A DNA stretch of 64,000 bases from Raphanus sativus. Its lineage: Eukaryota > Streptophyta > Magnoliopsida > Brassicales > Brassicaceae. The stretch lies in NCBI RefSeq assembly GCF_000801105.2, contig NC_079512.1, forward strand, positions 1,860,263 to 1,924,262, given 5' to 3'. Under the pieces are notes generated by a model. It was given only the letters and a program-made list of their open reading frames with translations, was not told where the DNA came from and did not search any database. The stretch's first letter is position 1. Each line of letters begins with the position of its first letter. A program made the position numbers and the translations under genes. Positions 1-11,562 of the stretch are shown here, piece after piece.

Positions 1-3
1 CCG

Positions 4-1516
4 ATGAATTTTCACGAAGCAAAAGGTGATAAGAGATGGATAATGGCTTGTGAAGATGAAATAGGCTCTATCAACAAAAATAGAACGTGGACACTAGTTG
101 ATAAACCTGTTGGAGTAAAGATCATAGGTCTCAAGTGGGTGTTTAAGATTAAAAGGAACGCAGACGGCACAATCATAAAGTTCAAGGCGAGGTTGGTTGC
201 TAAAGGATACGTTCAAGAACACGGAATTGACTATGATGAAGTTTTCGCTCCAGTAGCTCGACTAGAGACCATACGACTGTTGATTGGTTTGGCTGCATCA
301 AATCAATGGGAAATACATCATCTAGATGTCAAAACAGCTTTCTTACACGGAGAGTTGAATGAAGACGTCTACGTATCTCAGCCCGAGGGATTTGAAAAGA
401 AGGGAGAAGAATGTAAGGTTTTCAAACTCTCTAAGGCTTTGTACGGTTTAAAGCAAGCTCCACGAGCTTGGAACACGAAGCTTGATCAAGTATTAAAGAA
501 GCTAAGGTTCAGAAAGTGCAGCAAAGAAAGCTCTGTATATCGGCGAGAGGACAAAGATACTCTGCTCATTCTAGCTAATAGATAGGAGTAACATCAATGT
601 GAAGGAGATAAAAGAATTCAAACGGTCAATGTCGCAGCAGTTTGAGATGTCTGATCTAGGCGTGTTGACTTACTATCTCGGAATGGAAGTAGAGCAAAGT
701 CCACGAGGCATTACGATTAAGCAAGAAGCGTATGCATTGAGGATACTAAAGGAAGCTGGACTAGATGATTGCAACTCAGTCAATATACCGATGGAATTTG
801 GTCTGCAATTCTCTAAGGCATTAGATGAACCGGAGATTGACGCAACCTTATACAGAAGAAGGATAGGATGCTTAAGATACTTGATGCATTCAAGACCTGA
901 CTTAGCATTCTCTATAGGAATCTTAAGTAAGTATATGCACTCTCCACGGAAGTCTCATGGTGACGCATTGACGAAGGTATTAAGATATCTAAAGGGAACT
1001 CAAGGCTACGGTTTGGTGTTCAAATGTGGAGGATCACAGAAGCTCGTTGGTTTCAGTGATAGTAGCCATAACACTGATCCAGATGACGGTAGAAGCACAA
1101 CTGGCCATTTGTTTTGTCTCGGAGATACACCAATATCTTGGTGCTCGCAGAAACAAGATGTAGTAGCTCTGTCCTCATGTGAAGCTGAATACATGGCGGC
1201 AACAGAGGCGGCTAAACAAGCTATCTGGCTTCAGGAGTTAGTGAGTGAAATCACAGGAAGAAAGAACGAAAGGACACTGGTTCGTGTGGATAACAAGTCT
1301 GCCATAGCTTTGGCAAAGAATCCAGTTCTTCACCGGCGTAGCAAACACATTCATAAGCGTTTTCATTTCATCAGGGAATGTGTAGAACGAGAGCTGATCG
1401 ACGTTGAGCATGTACCCGGAACAGAACAGAAAGCAGACATTCTAACTAAGGCACTAGCAAAGATCAAGTTCAAGGAGATGAGGGATTTGATTCAAGTTCA
1501 AGATTTAAGCAAATGA
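4..1516 (+). pseudogene. Ty1/copia polyprotein, 3' part (reverse transcriptase + RNase H), disrupted
   Basis: Two ORFs (4-585 and 599-1516) together cover the C-terminal half of a copia Pol. The first has RVT_2 landmarks: a KWVFKIK-type block, [29 protein letters not shown] and [12 protein letters not shown]. The second starts in the RT thumb (DLGVLTYYLGMEVEQ) and continues into a copia RNase H with SSCEAEYMA and the tail HVPGTEQKADILTKAL. Between them, at about 560-600, the sequence passes from LLILA straight to stop codons and then the KEIKEF block. The catalytic YVDD box expected there is absent, so a small deletion removed the active site. Gag, protease and integrase would lie left of the window. 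This copy is dead as an autonomous element. Confidence 0.93.
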
Positions 1517-1539
1517 GCTTTGAAGCTTAGAAGGGAGAA

Positions 1540-1793
1540 TGTTAGATAAGCTTCAAAAGAGCTTACTTAGACAATAAGTTATTCATTAAGATAAGTAGAA
1601 TAACAATAGGATTAGGATGAAGTTATGTTCCTAGTTTGAGTTGTAATAGGTCAAGATAAAAACCTATATAAAGAGATCAAAGTTGTAAGAGATATCTCAA
1701 GAAGTTAAGAATATATAAAACGAAGAACAGTTTTATAATCCAAGCTTGCATACATACGTTTTGATCTTGGTGACTATAGTGATTAGCCTTTCA
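1540..1793 (+). repeat. 3' LTR of the Ty1/copia element (right edge uncertain)
   Basis: A purine-rich tract (gaagcttagaagggagaa, about 1522-1539) just after the RNase H stop fits a polypurine tract. It is followed directly by TGTTAG, the expected TG start of an LTR. A TATA-like box (ctatataaag) lies at about 1664-1673. The right end must be a CA. Candidates are near 1742-1750 or at 1793, and I cannot choose because the 5' LTR is outside the window. Confidence 0.65.
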
Positions 1794-3592
1794 CTAAATA
1801 AAAGATTTCATCCATTTCTTTATATGTATATATTACATAGAAAATTTCAATTATGCAAATTTCAAAAGATTTCATCCATTTCTTTATCATTTTTTCACAT
1901 ATATGTATATATATAGAAATCGAATCTAGAAGCCTAACATTGTTGTTGATATATAGTTTGAACATACACTAATTGATATCAGGTGATAGGGAACAAGTCT
2001 TATCTGATATGCTGGATATATCAACTTTCCTATGCGTACAATTATTTGACATTGAGTTTACAACATGCTAGAACGGCTTATCAGCTGACAACATTTACAT
2101 ACAAAGATGATAAATACTAAAAATATGAATCACATACATGGAAAAGAAGATAATTGCAATTACTTTCCGAAAATAACTTTAGAGGTTGGGGAACTAAAAG
2201 TATGTAACAAAGATTTGGGATAAAACTTGTTACATCTAGTGCAATTTTCTTTATTAACAAACAAATTAAAGTTGTTTAACAAACAAACAACGAAAAGGAA
2301 CCTCATCACTTAAAGCTTTACTATACGGCCGCCTTGTAATAAAAACATTATTGAGATAATGAGTTAAATGTGCATAGAGATCACGTGGATTTTTATAGTT
2401 GAAGCCACTAACAAATCTAATTAACGTCGAAGCCTCTTTTTCTTTTACTGTTTGAAAACGATCTTCCATTATTTTTCTCTTTTTGAGTGATGATGATCAG
2501 TAAGCAAATCTTTAGTATACCCCATAGTTGGATTCTCAAGATCCACACTTTGTGAGGACTTTTTAACTCATGTTTTGGTACTGATGTTGATGTTCTGAGG
2601 AGCAGCACAACCATCTAAAAATAAACCAAACATGGATACAAACCAGACCAACCCGATTTGAGATACAGGTGGTTCTCTGATGATCTTGGTTTGGAATCGG
2701 TAAATGGGCTCATAAAATGATTTTAGTTTAAGCATTGCAAAGACATTTTATTCGGTCTAGTTTTCTCTGGTTCAACATGTTTACTGATTCAGTTTGGCAT
2801 ATTACTCGGCTCAGGATCAATCCAGCTTTGAGGAATGTTTAAGTCCAAACATAAAGTCAAACCTAGTAGATACGAGTCATATAATCAAACATAGGAACAG
2901 TCACATTTGGATAACAATCTCAGCATAGTAATGAAGATGATTTGGAAGATCTATGAGTTACATTAATGACTCAAGATTCAGGGATTCCTCTTCACAGTGA
3001 CCGTGAAGATGGAATTTAACCACACAGACAAATCTTATTCCTAAACTAAAACACATTTTTACGAGCTCAAAACTCAAAACCTTGGCAAGAACTTGAAGCA
3101 GGGGAAGTGTATAGTGAAACACTATACCAAAAACCAAGCGTCAACTTGGCTACTGCAAGTCTGCAACTACAACTCAAAGTCTCAAAGTAACATATATCAG
3201 GTCAGATTATCAGTAATTTCGCTCAAGTTAGGCTTCATACTCCATATAACTGCTTCCAAGTTCAAAGGCCGTACCCATTTTGATCTTAACCAAAAGTTCA
3301 GGTTAAGATAAAATCTGAAACTTTACACAAAAGTTCATGCATTTAAGCTCCAAAGCAAGGAAACTAGTCAACACAAAACAAGTTCAACTAAACCCAGAGA
3401 GCATTACACTGCCAAAGCTAAACACTTGCATTACTAAGGTCAGCCAATATATCCCTGCCACGTGTTCTGAAATATTACTAATGGGCTTTAATATGGGCTT
3501 AGATTTCGAAAAACATACGAAATTTTTATTTATAAGAAAGGGAGGCACACGGCACTCCACCTGATCTCAACGCTAAGCTCGTCTCACCAAAC
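1794..3592. other. Intergenic stretch without recognised gene
   Basis: AT-rich DNA. An imperfect direct repeat (aaagatttcatccatttctt) occurs at about 1801 and again at about 1865, 64 bp apart. Short minus-strand reading frames at 2266-2614 show no domain I recognise. About 3480-3592 leads into the short coding-like stretch next to the gypsy insertion. Confidence 0.5.
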
Positions 3593-3597
3593 TCACC
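3533..3597 (+). pseudogene. Coding-exon remnant left of the gypsy insertion (probable bromodomain-protein tail)
   Basis: One frame reads ...EAHGTPPDLNAKLVSPNSP up to the insertion point. Removing the element and one copy of the 5-bp duplication joins it in frame to the stretch at 14440-14553 (SPVSNLQAGPSQQHLDLSLQL...). The PPDLN...SPNSP...LQL pattern resembles, from memory, the C-terminal tail of plant bromodomain proteins of the AT1G20670/AT1G76380 type. No upstream bromodomain exon was found in 1.8-3.5 kb, so only this exon tail survives. Confidence 0.5.
3593..3597. repeat. Target-site duplication, left (TCACC)
   Basis: TCACC lies immediately before the first LTR's TG and is repeated at 14440-14444 immediately after the last LTR's CA. 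Confidence 0.93.
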
Positions 3598-5589
3598 TGT
3601 AACGACCCGATTTCGGCCACAGAGTTCGTTAGCATGCTAACGCCCATGCACTCACCCAAAGGTCTAATATTTGCCTATAAATACCAGCTCATCTACTTTG
3701 TTTTCTCCACCAAGTTATCAAGAAAAGTTTTAGAGAGAGAGATAGTGAGTGGAGTTGTGATCATTTTGCAGAGAGAGAGTCGCCTGAGGTCGTCGCCGGA
3801 GCCACCGTGTCCAGTGATCTCGTCAAGCTCATCACCACCTTTCGTTGTAGTCGGTAAGCGCCGGAAACCGCCATGCATTTGAGTTTAGTTTCGTGCGTTT
3901 AGTAAATCGTCCATAACTTTCTAACAGTTGCGAATCTCGTGCATGCAAACCCACCATCGTGTTCCTCTCGTCGAGACGAATCCGTAGACACCAGAATCTC
4001 CATAATCGGAGCTCAGACGAAGCCGTACGCGCCCTCCAAAGTTTCGCCGGAAATCGTCTCCGCCACCACCGGACCACCGCTTCGCCGCCGCCGGAAATCG
4101 TCTCCGCCGCCGGCCACCGCCGTTCTCCGCCGCCAGCCACCGTCTTCCTCCGACGCCGCTCCGCCGTCCTCCGCCGGTAAGCCACCGCCGCCCTCCGCCG
4201 TCGCCGCCGTTGACCGCCACCGGTGACTCGCCGGCGACTCGGCCAACTCGGCTGAGTCGACCCGGTGAGTCAACTCGGTGACTCGGTTAACCGGTCGGTT
4301 TGATTGGTTTAAATCAATTGCGATTTGGTTAGGGTTGGTTAGCGTAAACCATCGGTTAAAATCAATTCGAAATCGGTTAAGGAAAACCAATTGGTTAAAT
4401 CAAATTGATTTTTGGTCAAGGGTTGACCGGGTTGACCTTTGACCAGCGGATTGACTTTTCCGTAGACTTTGACCAGACCCGTTTTGAGTCGTTCGAAAGG
4501 CGTTTTGACTCGAATTTTCGCCGTGGTTTCAGATTTGGAGTCTATTTGAGCAGCTGGAGTTCATAGATACCACTTCTCTTCATTTGCTAAGGTGAGGGCT
4601 ACTCCGTTTAAATCCCGAGCTAGTTTAGTACTGCTATTATGAAAAGTTTAGTTTCGAAACATGATAGTCTCTGTGAATCGAGTCTGTTTGAGTTTGTTTG
4701 AGAGTCTTGCGTGTTCATAATTGTTATTGATTGTTAAACCGGAAATAGGATAATAGAGGATTCAACGGTTGTGTGAAATGTTTGATGCTGAGAACTGTTA
4801 TATATGTATGTATATATATAGTTATATAGTAGGGACTATGTGATTGTGCGGGGGTTCGGAGATGTCCGAGCTATCGACGCAGCGGGATTTGTGCGGGGGC
4901 CCAGAGACGTCTGAGCTAGCGACGCAGCGGGATTTGTGCGGGGGTACAGAGACGTTTGTACTAGCGACGCAGCGGGTGGTTGTGCGGGGGTACAGAGACA
5001 TACTGTACTAGCGACGCAGCGGTTATCTATATCCTTATGAGGAGATGCGTGGTGCAGAGAGTAGCTGTGTACTATAAGCGCATGGGTTGTAGTTGGATAG
5101 TTTTCTAGTCGCTTGTTGATTGTTCTTTGTGGTGTAGACAACGTGTTTGTTTCATGCTAGAGCTAGGCCTACATAATCGTAGTGCTATGCACTGAGTCAG
5201 TGGTTTGCGGTTTAGCATCCCATACCTCACTGAGCGACTCCCCTGTTGCTCACCCCTCTTTCTTTCTCCTTTCAGGTGAGACCGATGAGCAGGAGTGATC
5301 ATATCGGACTAGTGCTACTATTTGGGCTCGTGGGCTTTATCGTTTTATCGTTTTATCTTTTTATCGTTATTGGGCCTTTAGGCCTTCGGACTTATATCGT
5401 TTCCGCTACTTCCTATTTTCAGACCTTCGGGCTTATGTTGTTATTTATATTTCGGATGTTTATTTTCGGATTTGACTTTATGGTATGACGTGGATTTTAT
5501 TATCCGTATTATTATTATTATTCCCGCTGCACTATTATTTATTTATCTCGAATTATTTTATCATATTCGAAAGAGACGCGGTCGCGTCA
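3598..5589 (+). repeat. Gypsy LTR copy 1
   Basis: 1,992 bp, TG...CA. A TATA box (cctataaatac) lies at about 3674-3684, so transcription should start near 3705. A CCG-rich block follows (about 4020-4230), then repeated gactcgg/tcggttaa motifs and the four-unit hairpin array at 4845-5023. It differs from copies 2 and 3 at several single bases, for example near 4003, 4413 and 5141, where copies 2 and 3 agree with each other. Confidence 0.95.
4845..5023 (+). repeat. Four 45-46-bp units with covarying hairpin arms (LTR1)
   Basis: Units start at 4845, 4890, 4935 and 4981, each opening TGTGCGGGGG and closing with GCGACGCAGCGG. Between these lies a stem-loop whose arms differ from unit to unit yet remain complementary: TCGGA/TCCGA, CAGA/TCTG, TACAGA/TTTGTA (one G-T pair) and GTACAG/CTGTAC. 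The loop is GATG, GACG, GACG and a larger AGACATA. It lies about 1.1 kb downstream of the TATA box, in the transcribed leader upstream of the primer-binding site. Identical arrays occur at about 9270-9448 and 13695-13873. Confidence 0.88.
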
Positions 5590-5594
5590 GTTTT

Positions 5595-5607
5595 TGGTAT
5601 CAGAGCC
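5595..5607 (+). other. Primer-binding site (tRNA-iMet type)
   Basis: TGGTATCAGAGCC begins five bases after the LTR1 end. This is the usual plant retrotransposon site complementary to the 3' end of initiator tRNA-Met. The second internal region has the same site at 10020-10032. Confidence 0.9.
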
Positions 5608-5799
5608 GTGTTCCGTCCCGGCTCCGACCCGGGATGGCGATCTTTGGAGACTCGGTTTTTATTCGGTTTTAATCGGTTTTCAAATGTTTATGGGGATGTG
5701 GGGATTTTAAAAATAAAATAAAATAGCACTTTTCCGTTTGATATCACTCCTTTAATTGTTGGATTTAGTCAGAAGTTAACTCGATTGCATTCATTTCAG

Positions 5800-7137
5800 A
5801 TGCCGCCGAGGAGAGCTACCCGTGCTCAGATCGCTAGAGATGCTAGAGAGGCTCAGGACGAGCATGTTCAGCCCGCAGTTCCGCAGCCCGTTGCTCCGCA
5901 GATTGATCAGGATGCCATGAGACAGATGATTCAGGAGTCAGTTCAGCAGATTGCCCAAGAGACAGCCAGGCAAGCCGCTCAAGAGGCTGCCCGGGTAGCT
6001 GCTCAGGAAGTTGCTCGACAGATGGCTGCAGCTCAGCAGGTTCCGCAGGGTCCTCAGATTCATGTGCAGCAGGGTCCGCAGATTCATATGCAGCAGGTTC
6101 CGCCCGTTCAGGTTCAGCATGATCATCAGGCTCCAGCTCAGCAGGCCCCAGCGCCACAATATCCGCAGGTTCCTATTCAGCCGGTTCCAGGTGTCTTTCA
6201 GGTTCCGCCGCCGCCACCTGTCATTCCAGTGCATGTGCCCGAGGTTGATGAAACATTTATCAGGGTGTTGTCACAGATGAAGTATGTGAACTTGGAGCAT
6301 TTCAGTGGTACCACGGACCCTACACTTGCTCACGATTGGAGGCACAGTTTGGATAAGTGTTTGAACACTATCTCGTGCCCATCAAGGCACAAGCTTAGGA
6401 TTGCTGAGTTGTATTTACGCGGAGATGCAGCAGTGTGGTGGGATGGAGTGCGAGTGATGCACCACGGCGAGATGACTTATGAGGATTTCCTGTATGCGTT
6501 CAACAAGAAGTATTTTCCAAGAGAAGCTTTGGATGAGAAGAAGAATGATTTTGAGAGTTTGAGGCAGAGTGGAAAGTCTGTCAGAGAGTATGAGCATGAG
6601 TTTCGCCAGCTTCACAGGTTTGCGGGAATTGGTATGGATGAGGAGGATCTTATCAGGAGGTTCTTAAAAGGAATGCGAGTAGAACTTCACGGTAGGTGCA
6701 GTATGGTCACCTATACCAGTTTGGAGGATCTGGTATAGAAGGCCGTTGTGCAAGAGAAATGTATTGCAGCGGGGCAGAAGTTCAACAAGGCAGCTCAGCA
6801 TAAGTCTGAAGGAGCTTCAGAGTCACATAAGAGGACATGGGATCGGCCGAGTATCCAGTGTCATAATTGTGGGTTGTTCGGGCATGTTTCTAGAAATTGC
6901 CGAAAGCCACTAGTTACCCAGTTTATAGCGCCAGCAGCACCAGTAGCAGCAACTAGGAACTGTTATGGTTGTGACCAGCCAGGTCATATCTTCAGAGATT
7001 GCCCGAGGAGGGGCAATGCAGCACTTCCACCACCACCGAAGCGCCTAGACATCGCTCCACGTGTGTTCACGGTTGGAGATGCCCAGGGAGCCGAGCCGAT
7101 AGCGGGTATGCATCTTATTCATACTACTTGTGTTTGA
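5800..7137 (+). pseudogene. gypsy gag, internal region 1 (one in-frame stop)
   Basis: The likely start is ATG 5800 (MPPRRATRAQ); an in-frame ATG at 5785 lies five codons earlier. Order: Gln/Ala-rich N-terminal segment, Pro/Gln-rich linker, then a retrotransposon gag domain (FSGTTDPTLAHDW, AVWWDG, FNKKYFP, FRQLHRFAGIG). It is interrupted by TAG at 6736-6738 directly after TSLEDLV. The frame then continues (KAVVQEKC) to two CCHC zinc knuckles, CHNCGLFGHVSRNC and CYGCDQPGHIFRDC. Gag would form the virus-like particle and bind element RNA. The same TAG occurs in the second copy, so it predates the tandem duplication. It may be a mutation or, less likely, a programmed readthrough stop. Confidence 0.9.
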
Positions 7138-8022
7138 ATATTGTGGTCTCGTAATTATCTGTGTAGTTAGCAAAAATCTCGTATAGTTCGGTTTTGGTTA
7201 AAAGTAAGTTAGTTCGCATCTTGTTCGACACGGAGCTTCCCACAGAATTGTGAGTTCACATGTGGTCAAGTCTTAGCATTTTCAGTGTATCTTTAAAAGA
7301 AGACAAAGAGGATTTGAGAGCAATCAGTATTCATCGTGATGTACCAGTTGTCTTTCGAGTATTAAGATGGCATCGTATGAAGTCCTTTACAACAAGTTTT
7401 ATTACACACCGCTTTATTGAAGACAAAAGTGGGGGAGCGACGTGAGGTAGAAACCACAATGGATCAAGAGATGGTAGAGCAAATGAACGTGCTCAAGTTT
7501 GGCCTTGGGAAGGCCATGACCGTGAAAAAAAAGTTATGCATATATGCGTCGTAAGGATTTGGAGTTTCAGGCGAGTGAATGAATATATCTAAAATGAAGA
7601 CATTTCAAGGAGGAGCTAAGACACAAAAGTTGATGAAGCTTAAACCGAAGTACATGTTATCATATCTTATTTTTGGAGCGGATTGGAGCAGTTCTTAGAG
7701 ATTGGATTTATCGGCAGAGTTATCTGACTTCCACGATGTGTTTCATGTTTCCGTTTTGAGAAAAGTTGTTAGAGAGCCAGAGCTCATTTTGCAGCAGCCA
7801 CCAAGTGATCTTGGCAAGAATTTATGTGCGCCTTGTCAGCCAGTGGAGATTTTGGATCGCCAAGTGAAAGCAGTTAAGGGAATGATGACCATGTTGGTCA
7901 AGGTTCGTTGGGAGTCTGAGCCTCAGATGAGGATTGATTATCCAGAGCTGTTTCAGGATGGTGTTGGACAGTCAGCGGACGACTCGAATTCGAGGACGAA
8001 TTCTTTATTAGTGGGGGAGAAT
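7138..8022 (+). pseudogene. Deleted pol region with integrase C-terminal remnant and PPT
   Basis: No protease, RT or integrase core is present where about 3.5 kb of pol would be expected. From 7702 the frame reads LSDFHDVFHVSVLRK, the typical end of a gypsy integrase just before the chromodomain-like tail. A second frame shortly before the LTR ends in EDEFFISGGEL, the common Pol terminus, so there is also a frameshift near 7985. The polypurine tract agtgggggagaat is at 8010-8022. The copy at 11563-12447 has the same deletion. Confidence 0.85.
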
Positions 8023-10014
8023 TGTAACGACCCGATTTTGGCCACAGAGTTCGTTAGCATGCTAACGCCCATGCACTCACCCAAAGGTCTAATATTTGCC
8101 TATAAATACCAGCTCATCTACTTTGTTTTCTCCACCAAGTTATCAAGAAAAGTTTTAGAGAGAGAGATAGTGAGTGGAGTTGTGATCATTTTGCAGAGAG
8201 AGAGTCGCCTGAGGTCGTCGCCGGAGCCACCGTGTCCAGTGATCTCGTCAAGCTCATCACCACCTTTCGTTGTAGTCGGTAAGCGCCGGAAACCGCCATG
8301 CATTTGAGTTTAGTTTCGTGCGTTTAGTAAATCGTCCATAACTTTCTAACAGTTGCGAATCTCGTGCATGCAAACCCACCATCGTGTTCCTCTCGTCGAG
8401 ACGAATCCGTAGACACCAGAATCGCCATAATCGGAGCTCAGACGAAGCCGTACGCGCCCTCCAAAGTTTCGCCGGAAATCGTCTCCGCCACCACCGGACC
8501 ACCGCTTCGCCGCCGCCGGAAATCGTCTCCGCCGCCGGCCACCGCCGTTCTCCGCCGCCAGCCACCGTCTTCCTCCGACGCCGCTCCGCCGTCCTCCGCC
8601 GGTAAGCCACCGCCGCCCTCCGCCGTCGCCGCCGTTGACCGCCACCGGTGACTCGCCGGCGACTCGGCCAACTCGGCTGAGTCGACCCGGTGAGTCAACT
8701 CGGTGACTCGGTTAACCGGTCGGTTTGATTGGTTTAAATCAATTGCGATTTGGTTAGGGTTGGTTAGCGTAAACCATCGGTTAAAATCAATTCGAAATCG
8801 GTTAAGGAAAACCAATTGGTTAAATCAAATTGATTTCTGGTCAAGGGTTGACCGGGTTGACCTTTGACCAGCGGATTGACTTTTCCGTAGACTTTGACCA
8901 GACCCGTTTTGAGTCGTTCGAAAGGCGTTTTGACTCGAATTTTCGCCGTGGTTTCAGATTTGGAGTCTATTTGAGCAGCTGGAGTTCATAGATACCACTT
9001 CTCTTCATTTGCTAAGGTGAGGGCTACTCCGTTTAAATCCCGAGCTAGTTTAGTACTGCTATTATGAAAAGTTTAGTTTCGAAACATGATAGTCTCTGTG
9101 AATCGAGTCTGTTTGAGTTTGTTTGAGAGTCTTGCGTGTTCATAATTGTTATTGATTGTTAAACCGGAAATAGGATAATAGAGGATTCAACGGTTGTGTG
9201 AAATGTTTGATGCTGAGAACTGTTATATATGTATGTATATATATAGTTATATAGTAGGGACTATGTGATTGTGCGGGGGTTCGGAGATGTCCGAGCTATC
9301 GACGCAGCGGGATTTGTGCGGGGGCCCAGAGACGTCTGAGCTAGCGACGCAGCGGGATTTGTGCGGGGGTACAGAGACGTTTGTACTAGCGACGCAGCGG
9401 GTGGTTGTGCGGGGGTACAGAGACATACTGTACTAGCGACGCAGCGGTTATCTATATCCTTATGAGGAGATGCGTGGTGCAGAGAGTAGCTGTGTACTAT
9501 AAGCGCATGGGTTGTAGTTGGATAGTTTTCTAGTCGCTTGTTGATTGTTCTTTGTGGTGTAGACACCGTGTTTGTTTCATGCTAGAGCTAGGCCTACATA
9601 ATCGTAGTGCTATGCACTGAGTCAGTGGTTTGCGGTTTAGCATCCCATACCTCACTGAGCGACTCCCCTGTTGCTCACCCCTCTTTCTTTCTCCTTTCAG
9701 GTGAGACCGATGAGCAGGAGTGATCATATCGGACTAGTGCTACTATTTGGGCTCGTGGGCTTTATCGTTTTATCGTTTTATCTTTTTATCGTTATTGGGC
9801 CTTTAGGCCTTCGGACTTATATCGTTTCCGCTACTTCCTATTTTCAGACCTTCGGGCTTATGTTGTTATTTATATTTCGGATGTTTATTTTCGGATTTGA
9901 CTTTATGGTATGACGTGGATTTTATTATCCGTATTATTATTATTATTCCCGCTGCACTATTATTTATTTATCTCGAATTATTTTATCATATTCGAAAGAG
10001 ACGCGGTCGCGTCA
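8023..10014 (+). repeat. Gypsy LTR copy 2 (shared middle LTR)
   Basis: Offset exactly 4,425 bp from LTR1 and nearly identical. A private change reads cccgattttgg near the start, where copies 1 and 3 have cccgatttcgg. The TATA box is at about 8099-8109. It is the 3' LTR of the first unit and the 5' LTR of the second. Confidence 0.95.
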
Positions 10015-10224
10015 GTTTTTGGTATCAGAGCCGTGTTCCGTCCCGGCTCCGACCCGGGATGGCGATCTTTGGAGACTCGGTTTTTATTCGGTTTTAATCG
10101 GTTTTCAAATGTTTATGGGGATGTGGGGATTTTAAAAATAAAATAAAATAGCACTTTTCCGTTTGATATCACTCCTTTAATTGTTGGATTTAGTCAGAAG
10201 TTAACTCGATTGCATTCATTTCAG

Positions 10225-11562
10225 ATGCCGCCGAGGAGAGCTACCCGTGCTCAGATCGCTAGAGATGCTAGAGAGGCTCAGGACGAGCATGTTCAGCCCG
10301 CAGTTCCGCAGCCCGTTGCTCCGCAGATTGATCAGGATGCCATGAGACAGATGATTCAGGAGTCAGTTCAGCAGATTGCCCAAGAGACAGCCAGGCAAGC
10401 CGCTCAAGAGGCTGCCCGGGTAGCTGCTCAGGAAGTTGCTCGACAGATGGCTGCAGCTCAGCAGGTTCCGCAGGGTCCTCAGATTCATGTGCAGCAGGGT
10501 CCGCAGATTCATATGCAGCAGGTTCCGCCCGTTCAGGTTCAGCATGATCATCAGGCTCCAGCTCAGCAGGCCCCAGCGCCACAATATCCGCAGGTTCCTA
10601 TTCAGCCGGTTCCAGGTGTCTTTCAGGTTCCGCCGCCGCCACCCGTCATTCCAGTGCATGTGCCCGAGGTTGATGAAACATTTATCAGAGTGTTGTCACA
10701 GATGAAGTATGTGAACTTGGAGCATTTCAGTGGTACCACGGACCCTACACTTGCTCACGATTGGAGGCACAGTTTGGATAAGTGTTTGAAACACTATCTC
10801 GTGCCCATCAAGGCACAAGCTTAGGATTGCTGAGTTGTATTTACGCGGAGATGCAGCAGTGTGGTGGGATGGAGTGCGAGTGATGCACCACGGCGAGATG
10901 ACTTATGAGGATTTCCTGTATGCGTTCAACAAGAAGTATTTTCAAGAGAAGCTTTGGATGAGAAGAAGAATGATTTTGAGAGTTTGAGGCAGAGTGGAAA
11001 GTCTGTCAGAGAGTATGAGCATGAGTTTCGCCAGCTTCACAGGTTTGCGGGAATTGGTATGGATGAGGAGGATCTTATCAGGAGGTTCTTAAAAGGAATG
11101 CGAGTAGAACTTCACGGTAGGTGCAGTATGGTCACCTATACCAGTTTGGAGGATCTGGTATAGAAGGCCGTTGTGCAAGAGAAATGTATTGCAGCGGGGC
11201 AGAAGTTCAACAAGGCAGCTCAGCATAAGTCTGAAGGAGCTTCAGAGTCACATAAGAGGACATGGGATCGGCCGAGTATCCAGTGTCATAATTGTGGGTT
11301 GTTCGGGCATGTTTCTAGAAATTGCCGAAAGCCACTAGTTACCCAGTTTATAGCGCCAGCAGCACCAGTAGCAGCAACTAGGAACTGTTATGGTTGTGAC
11401 CAGCCAGGTCATATCTTCAGAGATTGCCCGAGGAGGGGCAATGCAGCACTTCCACCACCACCGAAGCGCCTAGCCATCGCTCCACGTGTGTTCACGGTTG
11501 GAGATGCCCAGGGAGCCGAGCCGATAGCGGGTATGCATCTTATTCATACTACTTGTGTTTGA
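10225..11562 (+). pseudogene. gypsy gag, internal region 2 (+1/-1 frameshifts and stop)
   Basis: This copy carries one extra A at about 10789-10791 and one missing C at about 10943 relative to copy 1. The total length is therefore unchanged, but about 150 bases between them are read out of frame, giving an early stop at 10822-10824. It shares the TAG after TSLEDLV (11161-11163). The two zinc knuckles remain open in 11173-11562. Confidence 0.9.

Noticed and set aside
3832..4390. Overlapping Arg/Gly- and Pro-rich ORFs on both strands in the LTR (also at 8257-8815 and 12682-13240)
   Set aside because: They follow from the CCG-rich LTR composition, repeat with every LTR and show no domain.
4845..5023. 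Four regular repeats could suggest a CRISPR-like array
   Set aside because: Plant nuclear LTR, only four units, spacer parts are not unique but are covarying hairpin arms, no cas genes.
5785..6738. Start of gag at ATG 5785
   Set aside because: MHSFQ precedes the family-like MPPRR start at 5800, so 5800 is preferred; both are possible.
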